Shown in pieces: positions 12,701 to 24,700 of a stretch of DNA of 64,000 nt (the first letter of the stretch is position 1; each line of letters starts with the position of its first letter). This DNA is from Symsagittifera roscoffensis. Taxonomy: Eukaryota > Xenacoelomorpha > Acoela > Convolutidae. The stretch spans positions 29,118,048 through 29,182,047 of the forward strand of contig NC_087070.1 in assembly GCF_963678635.1 (NCBI RefSeq), given 5' to 3'. The translations under genes were made by a program, and so were the position numbers. The notes beneath the pieces are model-generated. The model worked only from the letters and a program-made list of their open reading frames with translations, was not told where the DNA came from and searched no databases.

Positions 12701-15700
12701 TTTTCAGTTCTAATTCCCATGACGTGTAATTTGGCTCATTGTGTATAGTTTGCAAAAAAACGGTAAATTGATTCAAGCCTTGTGTTCATTTCTATATTAA
12801 TTACTGTTTATGGGGATTGAAATCTGCTAATTTTGTTTTAACCTACTTTTTTGGCCAAAGTTTTTAATCGAGTCCATAGAGTACTCGGTTTATTCACCGA
12901 GACATTTTTTGAGTCTACATCGTTGAACTCAATTGAAATACCACTTCCTTACATGTCCCTAGCACCTAGTGTGATAAAGGATAGAACATAATTGCATGTA
13001 ACTTGGCATAGCTAGATTGGAATAGGGTAAATTGTCCTGCCACCATACTTTGCATATAGCGAAGTATAAAATAGGCCAAAAAGCATGCCGCAATCCAATT
13101 GGGAACAATTTTCAAGACGGATTAAAACTCCGCTCACTCGTAAATCGCCCAAAACTCATCGCGCGTTACTTGTCTCAAATTGGCCAAATTGTCAATTTTT
13201 AAACCCCATAATTTTATTTTAAAATAATCAGAAGTCAAATATCTTTTCAAATTTGAGCTTAGGACAACAATATAATTTGAATGATATAAATAGAAACTGC
13301 TATTTAAAAAGTGGAAATTTGTCTGGAAAAAAAACCACCACGAGCAGAAAAGTTCCGTCATTTTCTTCGAAAGTTGGAACGATCAAGTAAAAAGATTGTT
13401 TGTAGTTTTCTGTGTCTTTTAGCTGGGAACGCATTTTGGCACAGTTTTAAATCTACTTCGGATTATTAATAAATCATTGGAGACAGTTTCGGTTCCAACT
13501 TTTAGTCCATTCTAATAGAAGGTGGTGTTTCGAAGTGACCAAGTTTGACGCAGGATGTGCTCAGATCAGTTTGAGTTTTGATAAGAATGACTTACCTAGC
13601 TGGATTTGATATTCAAGGGTAAAAATAATTTTCCCGATTTTGTCCAATTTATTTATAAATTTTGCATCATTCCGCTCAGGTTATTTTTGGAAGTTTTGAC
13701 CGGGTTGTATCAGTTCGCTCCTTCCTAAAAATTGGGTTTTATTGGTGCTGATGAGCCATTTTGAAAAAGAAGTATTGATTGACCTAAAATAATATCATGA
13801 AATAGCACTAAGAATTTTAATAAAAGTGTCGAGTTGGTTGTGAAAAAATATTCAAGTAAAATACTGATTAGCGAATTGCTTATTGTACCAGTTTTTATAC
13901 CATTTGAGCCTGTGAATTGTGATCCGGGATGTTCAATCTTAAAATGGAATGTATGTGTTAGTCAGGCGGGCATAATAGCGGTTCCTCGTATAAAGCTGAA
14001 CAGTTTGTATCTTTGTCCTTTGCCTCGTGGATACTCAATATCTCTAACTTTCAAAGATTTCACAATCTCTTAACATGATTCTTGTGTAGATTTGACGACA
14101 TGCGACAAGCGATGCGCCACTTCGTGGAGAGACGGAAATGGGTGAACAGCGAGGAGAGGAATCTACTAGTGGACGCGTACAAGACACTCGCCACCCAACT
14201 GAGGGGACAGTGGAGGGTGGCAGTGAGTCTGTACCACACCCAGAACTCAAACACAGACTCGCTCGCCGAATTCTCCCATAATGCAGACGGAAAAAAGGTA
14301 AGTAGGGGCAGGTTTTTTCATTTCAACCATTTCGATTTTTTCACCTGAGAGTAAAAATTGCAGCATACTTTCAGCTGGAGTAAAAATTGCAGCATACTTT
14401 TCAATTTTGGGGAAAAACTTCGAAGAAAAAAAATAATGATGAAACTTTTTAACAATAGAAGTTCAAGCTAAAACCTTGAAAAGTTTTCCGAAACTATGAT
14501 TTGAAAATGTTTTCAAATGTTTGTCTAATTGCGTACAAGCATTTGTCATGCTCTCTAACCATTGTGTTTGTGTGTGTGTTTTGTTCAGATCACAGTGAAA
14601 GAGCAGGAGCGTCTGTTCGAGTTGCGGCGGAAGGAGTCGCGTCTGATGGTGGCCCAAATTAGCAAGGAGATGCGGGAGTTGTGCGAGGAGATCATGGCTC
14701 TCATCACCGACTACCTCCTCCCCTCCACCCCCGACAACAAGGCCGAAGACAGAGTTTATTGGCTCAAGATTAGGGTAATCGTTTTCATTCTAAAATTGAC
14801 TCGCGCGCGTGTGTGTGTTTGTGTATGTGTGTGTTTTTGCCTGCGTGTGTGTTTTTGTGTGTGTGTGTGCGTGTTTAATACTTTAATAGTTTTTGTGCTG
14901 ACGAAACGAGGTTGTTCAAAACAGTATTTAGTTAGCCTTTAAACGGATTAGAAGAAAAAGCAATGTAAAAGAAAGCTAACGTTCGAAAATAATATTCTTT
15001 TTCGAGAAAATCAATTTGAAGTGTGTGTTTACACTTTTGGCAAAATATAGGCTGTTGCAGACGCTTAATTTGTCAATCCAGGTCGGCCTAGGTCGTTTTA
15101 GGAAGTAAATGTTTTATTTTTTCACGAAAAAAAACGATGTGTTAGAAACCTGTTTTAAAGCGAAAAAATTCGACAATTTTTTTTGTTAAGTCCACTGGCG
15201 ATTGTCAATTTGCTCAAAGAGCGGATATAGAAACAAAACAGTACAACACCAGTCTATTTCATTTTTCTAATTGCAGGCTTAGGCCTATCGGCTAGGGCGC
15301 AATCATTTGCTATAATTATAGTTTAACTTTCTGTTTATCACGCAGGTTCCACAAATAATCATCGCAATGGGTGGAGTGAGAAATTAATTTAAAGCCCTCT
15401 CAGACTTAGTTTAGACGATTTGAAATAAAATTTTTAAACAATTTTTCAGTGTCGACTGGTTTCAGTTTTTGATTCTTAGTCTTATTTCGAGAAAATAAAG
15501 CGAGCGAGCAAGCTTAGAATAGTCTGATTTTTACAACACATAAAGTCGTGGAAGTTTAATTTTTCCCTTGTAAAATTGGTTTTGGACATTTTCTCTAGCC
15601 TTTTCTTTAAAATAAAAAAGTTTAAAAAATTATTATAATTTATGTTTTATGTTTTTTTTCTACTCATATTTGAAAAAAAAAGGTTTTGAATATACCTTAT

Positions 15701-18700
15701 TTACTTTTTCTATCAAATATGTTTAGTTGTTAGGCCTCAATTCAGATCCTCCCATCAAACCAAAAACATAAAATGAGAAAATTTGAAAAAAAAACAATTT
15801 CTCACGTTTTTACAGACAGTTAAATGAAAATTGACAGCTCAAGCATAAGAAAGTTATTTCAATCGTCGCGATACAAAGCATCGAAAGCCAAAGTCACGAG
15901 GGAGGAGGTTGCCAGAATATGATCACAAATGACTCATGAGAAGAACAACATTATGCACGTCACAACCGAAAATGATTGCAAGTTTTTCGACCAAAAGTAT
16001 GTGCGTTGAAAACATCCTATCGGTCATGAGGACAGGAAACTTGGAGATGATGAAAAATACGACTGGTTGTTTAAAAGTACTGTCTGTATTCTATCGAGAA
16101 AAGAAAAACATAAAGCAGAAGACCCAGAATTTGACAACAAAAAGGCGACGCTAATGAGTTGTTCAGACGAGTCGAGTGCCAACCAGGGAGGGAAATAAGA
16201 TGGTGACTTTAACTTTGTAACGTCAATGGATACTGATTCGACAATACTGCAAAGTGCACAATCATTAGTTGATGGACGCTTGAAAAGTGAGCAAACATCA
16301 AAAAAGACTGTTGGAGCAAACTGCCGCAGCAAAGATGGAGAGACGAAAGGCGCTAAGAAAGCTTAACAGACCAAAGTTGGAACAAGTCAACTAGCGATGC
16401 CAACCATCTTTGAGAAGAAGAGGAAATGGCCGAAACTCTACTGCGGAGAAAAAAGACCTCTACTGCAAAGGAGAACAAAAAAAAGAAGTGAACAATCCCA
16501 AAATTATAACAAACTAGAAGCAACGATTGAAGAAATTGTCAGTAGGGAATCACTTAACCGATCCGATACAGGGGAGCAAGGACCAATTCAAGTCATCCTG
16601 GTGGATTCGAACACAGAAGAGAAAAAATATGACGCCCAGGAAATCAATATAGTTGAGCCACCGCTTCGAGTAAGCCATTTTTACCGAAAAGACAGTTAAC
16701 GGCTGTCCGTGCAGCTAGGTGAAGAGTGCTTATCCAACCTCTCAAAATTGTATGACAAGAGCTCGCTGGCGAGCTTCCCTCCGAAAACAATTGGCTGAAC
16801 CGTCTTCGGCGTGTCGTGGAAACAGGGGAAAAGAAACATTTTGAGCTAATGGGACCCTATACAAACCCGCTCCGAAATCAGATGGCAGTGCTAGACGAAT
16901 GCGTTCGGGTGGATAATCGCCTGGCGGTTCCTGTGCAGTTGCGTCTAGCCATAATGAAATGAATGGACACTATGGTCAGGAAGCTTTCGTAGGAGCTTCG
17001 AAGTACTTGTTGTGGCCCACTTGCAAAAGGACATTTTAAATCTTGCGGGAGGAAACGTATAATTGATCAGTATAATGTATAATGCATCATAATGAAACGT
17101 ATAATTGATCAGTCACGGGAAAAAGTCAAAATAGTCAGAAAAGGAATGTCAACCAGAAACACCAGGCCAATGTTTGAGAAATATTTGTCAAACAGTAAGA
17201 GAAAACTAGGGAATTAATAAGAGAGGCAAAGAATTTGCTCAAAATTAAAGCCAAATAGAACGAGGAGCATCGGGACGCCGCAAAGAATGACATCAGAAGG
17301 ATTGAGGATTTGGCGGGGCAGACAAACCTGGAGCTCAAAAGGGAAAAGTGAACTTATGGGAGAGGGCTTTATCGAGGTTAAATAAGAGGACCTAACAAAT
17401 ACTTTTCCATTCTGAAAGAAAGATAACAGATAGAGCGGGCAATTGGTTAAAAAACCGCTCAAAAGAAAGGTCGTATCAAATACAAGTTTTGCTATCAAGA
17501 CGACTGGATGGGCAGTTTATCGCAAAAGGTAAGATAAACGCGTCAAGTGAGCCTACGCAAAAGTCAAGCAAAAACCCTACAGCTGAATCAAAGATGATGC
17601 CTCAAAAAATCAGAGCATCGGAATGGCTAAGAAGAAAGCGAGTCAGAAGAAGACAACTCTTACTTACGCAGCCTCAGCAGGCCGATATTGATTTTTCAAA
17701 TGAGAGGTTCCAGGAGAAGCCCACTAAAGTGACGTCGAAAAAGACTGAATCAGGAGCGACGTGAACTTTTCGGTCAAAAGCAAAATTGATCATGGGAGGA
17801 CCAAAATTGGTGCAAGAGAACCGATGACGCAAGAAAAAATGGCTAGGAAATAATCAAAGAAGGAAAACCGACCGTGCAAGAGGCTCGACGCGAAAAAAGG
17901 CTCGGCTCGAGGAGCAACCAAGGTCAACACCAAAGGAGGCAGTCTCAAAATTGAAAAAACTACGAAGCCCTGACAGATCAACAAAACCAGATGAGATCGT
18001 AAATGCCTTTCAGAACCAGGACTTTTCACCGTTCGAATGGGCTGACTTGGCGGGGGGTGGGGGGGGGGGGGCGTGCAGAAATTCAAGGATGATTCAAAAG
18101 GAAAACATCAATATTCTCGCTAAAAATGCGATGACAACTTTAATCCGCCGCCACGATTCAGGTATAGAGGACAAGGGAATTAGAAGAAGCTCTCGTCAAA
18201 CAAGGGCATGAAGACAATATGTTTCAGAGAGCTGTTCAAACAATCAATGAAACTAATTTCAGCAGAATAATATTCCGGAGGACGTGTACTCAAAGCTGCT
18301 TTAACAGCATAACGAGAAAACTTGGCAATGTTATTTATCAAATTGGACCGTCTGGGACTACTAGAACGTCATCTTTTCCGGCAAAAACTTGTTTATGCGA
18401 CCTTTGATCCCAAAAAATCATAGAATGCGTGTTGAGAGAAACAATTGACGGAGGACTGAAAGCAAACAGAAATGCAGAGAGGACTTAAAAAAACATTTTG
18501 CATTCGAATTTTGCATTGAATGCTAAAAAAAACTTCTATAAAATTATTTGTTGAAAATTTTCCCTGCCAGGCGGCGAATGCGATACTGCGCTAGCAGTAA
18601 CCTCAGATATTAAATTTATGTCAATGTTCATGACGTATCAAATTTAAACCAAAGTCAAGATAGATCCAATTATTTAAGCAGCTGGAATATTCAGATTGCG

Positions 18701-21700
18701 ATATGCGATAGCTATGACTCAGCTGAAAACAAAAGAACAAGTGTTCAAATATCAATTGAATTATTTCTGAGTTTAAAACGTTTTATAACCAAGAGATTTC
18801 CTCAGAATATCATAAAACCTTTGATTTTTGGTTCGAACAACATTAAACTGTTCCAAAAACATTTCCCTTGTCGAGAAAATCAGATTTATAATTTTTGATT
18901 TCTCGCTTATTTTCGAATAAGTAAAGCGATAGATTAACGTTCGTTAAATATAATATACGTATAATATTTCCATGTATGAATTTTCCAGATTTTTCAGATT
19001 TTTTGTTTCCAGATTTTTTATGCAGCTCGAATACTCAGAATGCGATTTGCAACAGCTATGACTCAGCTAAAAACAAAAGAATAAGGATTCAGATATCAAT
19101 TGAAAAGTTTTTGAATTAGGAATGTTTAATATCCAAGAAAATTCTTCAGGATATCACAAGTCCTTTGATTTTTGATTCGAACGACATTAAAATTTTTCCA
19201 AAAAATTTCCCAGGACGAGAAAATCCGGTTCGAAACTTTTAGTTTTTCGACTTTTTTCGAGCGATTAAAACGATCGATTAACGTAAGGTATATATGAAAT
19301 TCAGCAGTTCAGGCTAAGAAAACTTCAGATTACAAAAAATGAAACTAGTTTTGAGAGCTTCATTTGGAGCTTCTTGGCAGAAAAATTGTTCAAAAAACTC
19401 AAAATTTTAGTGCAAAAAAAATTTGTTTAGTTTTTTGTTTTTTAAAAATAATTGGAATTTGCTAAAAATCAATTAGCAAATTACAGGAGTAGATCAAAGT
19501 ACTTTGAATTAAATTAAAATTATTAAATTAGATCAAAGTTCCTTACTTCTGAAGTACCCATAAAAAATATACTTGTACAAATAAAAAGATAAAAGACAAA
19601 CGGATCAGCTTTTTTTTTTAACTGAAAGTCAGAGTGAGCCGTGGACGTAGCCTTTTAAAATTTCTACAGAATGTAACGTTTACAAATAATGGATTACAAT
19701 ATTCAACGCCTATCACTTTCAGCTGAGTTTAAGTTTCTAAAACTTTCAAAATTCTGACTCTGGAAAATTCTACCTTCTATTTCATAAAAAACTTCAGGAG
19801 CCTTTCCATTTATGAAAATAAGACGTTAACATTGACAACTTTTTCAGTTTTTTTTAGCTTACAAAAAATGCAACTCTTTTGAGCCTGCTGCTCAAATGAA
19901 ATTTTGACACCAGATAGTGCAGAATATTTTCAAAAATATATAAATATGTATATATATTTTTGCAAATAGATAGACCCGGTGAAAATACCGTCAAAAAATA
20001 CTAAAAAAACGCTCAGTGAAATGCTGAAATTTTTTTAAAAAAAATTAGCAATCATTTCAAGCTTTGAAATTAACAAATAACATCTCTTGAATTAAAACTG
20101 AAAAAATGAATGTCAAATTGATGGAACTTAATCGCCAGAAGTTAAATTCATCACTTATTTGCAGCTTCATTGCTTGAATGAAAAAACTTGAAGCTTGCTG
20201 AAATTTTTTTTAGTTTTTCGACTTTTTTTGAGCGATTAAAGCGATCGATTAACGTAGGGTACATATAAAATTCATCAATTTGGGCTAGAAAAAACTTCAG
20301 TTTACTAAAAATGTAACAAATTTCAAAAGCTTCATTTAGAGCTTCTTGGCAAAAAAAACGTTCAAAAATTTTTAAAATTTTAGTGCAAAAAAAGCTTTGT
20401 TTGAAAACAATTGAAATCGGATATGCCTAATTTACTAAACTTCTACGCGTTCATATGGTTCTATCATCACATAACGTAGAAAAAAAAGACTTGTACCCAG
20501 GGGCGGATCTAGGATTTTCTCGAGGGGGGGGGCGGATTTTCAAAAAATTTTCCAAAATTTTGACGACCTTTTTTTTTTTTTTAGGTCGACTAAATTGATT
20601 TTTCGAGCTCTCCCAAAGCACTGTTTTGGCCCTACTTTGGCTAAATTTTTAGCGCCGCAGGCAAATTTTTGAAAAAACAGTCAAAAAAGCCGTTTTTGGG
20701 CAATTTTTGAAAAATTTTGACAAAAAAATCGCGTTTTTTTGGCGCGCGCTCCCCCTCAAAGTTAGTATATATTGGCGCCCAAGGCGCCTTTAGAAAAATT
20801 TTAGGGTCGGTCGGCCAAAAATGGATTTCTGAAAAAGTATCAAAGGGGGGACCCTTTGGGTCGGCAGGGGGTCGAGTCCCTGAGGGGGGGGGGGCGTCCG
20901 CCCCCCCGCCCCCCCCTAAATCCGCCCCTGCTTGTACCATTCTGTGCTACTTGCACAGCGACCGGCTATTCTTGTTGAGATTTTGTTTTACTTGGCTTAA
21001 CTTATTAACAACAATTTACCAGACAAGTTATTAACAAACCAGTTAACATGAGTGTGTTTAGGCGGACTACTACCGGTACATGGCGGAGACAATGGAAGGG
21101 GAGGGGCGGAAGATGCAGGCTGAGAAGACAGAGACTGCCTACCAGGAGGCATACAAGAAGGCCATATCACTCACCGCATACAACCCAGTCAGTAGCAAAT
21201 AAAATTAATCATGCATGAATATTATTATGACTCGGCTTTGTTGTCTAGCTCCCTCCTTGTTGCCTATGCTGAATTATGATGGTTGATTAGGATTGGGATC
21301 TATTTGATCGTTGTTTAAATAGGTCAGACTGGGTCTGCTGCTGAACATGGCAGTGTTCCATTTTGAGATCTACGGCAACCAGACCAGAGCAGTCAAGATT
21401 GCCAGGGACGCATACGACAAGTGTGTCTCCAATATGGGCAAGGTAGGCTCACTCGAAAAAAAACATTTCTGTTACTTCTTAACTGTTAAATATCTATACA
21501 AAATCTGTACAAAAATCTATACAAACAGTTACGATATTCACTTTGAAATGAGTTTTTCCGCTCATTTTCAAAATTGAATATTACTTATGAGTTTATCAAA
21601 AAATGCAGCAAGTAACAAAAGATTCAAAATTGTTTTGTTTTTTTTTAATTATTTTTTGTCAATTTTATCTAGAGGTATCGATATCTTTAACGTAACAAAA

Positions 21701-24700
21701 AAAAATCCGTAAAAACTTTTAGTTTCAAAGCTAAAAATATGGTTGAAAAAACACCCTTAGCACTGATACCGGTTCTTCCTTCAAAAAGTCGAAAAAACAT
21801 GGAACTATTGACTCGACTCATCACTCTGTCGAAGTAATTTATGAAATATTTTCCCAGTTAAATTTAATTCAACTGAGTTTGTTATTTAAGTAAACTCAAA
21901 TCAATTTTATTTCGTGTCAGTTATTTGTTTATTTACGAATAAATACTTAGTTTTCTATTATGTATCGAATCGATGCGCATAAAAGTTGTGTTAAAAAAAT
22001 TGCTAATTGATTTTTATACTTTTTTTCATCGAAATTGGTTGAAAGATTGGCTTGATCATCTTATATTGCGTCAGTGAAAAACTACACTTTTCTAAGATGA
22101 TCAAGCCAATCTTTCAGCCAAATTTGATGGAAAAAAAAAAATCAATTAGCAAATTACAGGAGTAGATCAAAGGACTTTGAATTAAATTAAAATTATTGAA
22201 TTAGGTTAAAGTTCCTTACTTCGGAAGGGCGAGCAGACAATTCGGCCAAAAAAATTCAGCCAATTTGAAATTCAGACAATTCAGCCAAAAACATACAGAC
22301 AATTCAGCCTGAGACAATTCAGCCAGTTTTACAAAACGCTAGATTCGAAAGAAAAATATCGGAATCGGAGTTATTTCTCGGTTTAAGGTCACCGGTGGGC
22401 GCGCTAGGCGCGCGTCGCCGCTTCGCGGCGATAACCGACTCTAAATTTCGTATAGAGTCCTTACCCTCTGTTGACAAGCTCGCAACACGCTGGCGCGACT
22501 GCGGCGGTCACTATTATTGGCTGAATTGTCTCTGGCTGAATTGTTTGTATAATTTTGGCTGAATTGTCTGAATTTCAAATCGGCTGAATTGTCTTTGGCC
22601 GAATTGCCTGGACGCGTTCGGAAGTACCCAATAAAAAAACAATATTTGCACAAATAAAAAGCTAAAAGACAAACGGATCAGCTTACTTTTTAACTGAAAG
22701 TCAGAGTGAGCCGTGGACGTCGCCTTTTAAAACTTCTACAGAATGTAACGTTTACAAATAATGGATTACAACATTCAACGCCTATCACTTTCAGCTGAGC
22801 TTAAGTTTCTAAAACGTTCAAAAGTCTGACTCTGGAAAATTCTACGCAAATTCTATTTCAGAAAAAAAACTTCAGGAGCCTTTCCATTTATGAAAGTAAG
22901 ACATTAATATCGACAACGTTTTCAGTTTTTTTCTGGCTCAAAAGAATTGCAAAATTTTTTGAGCCTGCTGCTCAAATGAGATTTTGACACCCAATAGTGC
23001 AAAGTAATTTCAAAAAAAAAATTTTTTTTCTGCAAATAGATAGACGCGGTGAAAATACCGTCAAAAAGTACCAAAAAAGAAGCTCAGTGAAATGCTGAAA
23101 TTTTAAAAAAAATTTTAGCAATCAAATCAAGAATTGAAAATAATAAATAACATCTCTTGAACTCATTTTGAAAAAATATATTATCAAATAAAATTTTGCA
23201 CACTGTTGACTATATATGAAAATAATTTGAAATGATTGAACAATTTGCCGGAAAAATATAATTCGCACGACAATTGATTGAAGCTATGAAAATAAATTCA
23301 ACTGTTAAACAGTTATCTAATACTCACAAATGAAAAAAGCACAAGACCAAATTGACTCAAACGATGAAAAAAGATTCCCCTACTTTCTTGTTTGAAAGCA
23401 GGATTGAATAATATTATAATTCTTCTCGAACCAAATACAGCTTTAAAATGGCAATTTCCAAATCGCTCGCAAGTATCAAAAAAACCTGTCTGAAAAGGTT
23501 TATTTCTCTAAGGAATCGAACCATCGACCTGAAGAATACGAGTCTCATTTTCTCACAGTTGCAGCAACGTCACCTTGGAAATTGCAAATAGCTATCAATC
23601 TAGCAGATAGAACGGATGCTTTTAAACCGCCAATGTTATGCAGCAAAAATGCCACCAAACGAGCACTTGTTTTTGCGAGTTGAGTGAGAAAAAAGGATTT
23701 GTAATATATCACTGCGCTCACTAGCTCGATTGAAGAAATATAGGCTAGAACCTGGCAGATCTTCGTGCTATGTTTTGAGATATTTTATGGAGGATGCAAT
23801 GTTTTCCGATAGGTAATAGGATTCAAAATTTTAGTCTGTGTATCGACAAAAGACGGTAAAACTCAAGATGGTAAAGCTGATTGGATACTTCCCAGTTTTT
23901 GTGAAAGATTCTCCTTAATTCATTTAAAATAAACAATGATGAAAAAATAGAACTAGATTGGAACAGATCAATACAAAATCCGATAGTTTTAGAATTGCAC
24001 TCTAGCAAAAATGTCAGAAACTCATATTTCACTCAAATGCGTAATATTTTTTTCATCCTTATTTAACTAATAAAACAAAAACTAGGAGCAAAATAAAAAA
24101 ATTTTCTTTTGGATAAATTTCGAAATTTGTCTTTCAGTAGTTTATTTATACAATTAGCTAAAAAAATATGTCAAATAGGCTATTCAAATACTGAAAAAAA
24201 GTTAAAAATGATAATTTGAGAATTGTTCAGTTTTGGTTTGTGTGGGGCTCGAAATGTATTCAAAGAGTTTCGAGATAGACCTATTTTTCAGTAACGGCTC
24301 GCTCCATTTACCGCAACAGATATTTAGCATTGGCCGATGGTCATAACCAGTGGACAGAAACCACGTAATAGTCTAAATAGCAAGCCTGCTCTTAAATCAC
24401 GGCAAAATTCTGAATGTTCCGACTGCATTTGATTCAAAGGTTATTGGCAAAAATATGAGAAGTGTACACAAAAAATGACCAATGAGCTCACTAGATTTCA
24501 ATTAGGAAAATTCTGTGAGCGGAATTTTTCGTGTTGAGCTTTCAGCATCATAAACGACCAAAGGAAATATAGACTACAGGTTATATCTCCACGGATCAAA
24601 TTTTAATCAGAATTTACTTCACCCGAGAATAGAAAACCACCAGAGGCATTTATATTCCTCGCTTTCTTTGAAAATCGGAACAATAAGCGTCAACTCGTTT

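Larger units (their letters stand above)
6784..14089 (+). other. 14-3-3 intron 1 (7.3 kb)
   Basis: Contains a hAT-like MITE (7611-8067), palindromic 'catacaatttccatatat' repeats (about 8500-9490), and otherwise unannotated AT-rich sequence. Short open frames at 10303-10611 and 12371-12688 show no family similarity and no exon-like borders. Confidence 0.8.

Noticed and set aside
20641-21034. Gly/Pro-rich open frames around 20.7-21.0 kb
   Set aside because: They translate the poly-G/poly-C end of the hAT-like MITE.
22390-22510. GC-rich stretch as bacterial contamination or an rRNA piece
   Set aside because: It lies inside an element with intact arms and target duplication, and has no rRNA or bacterial coding similarity.
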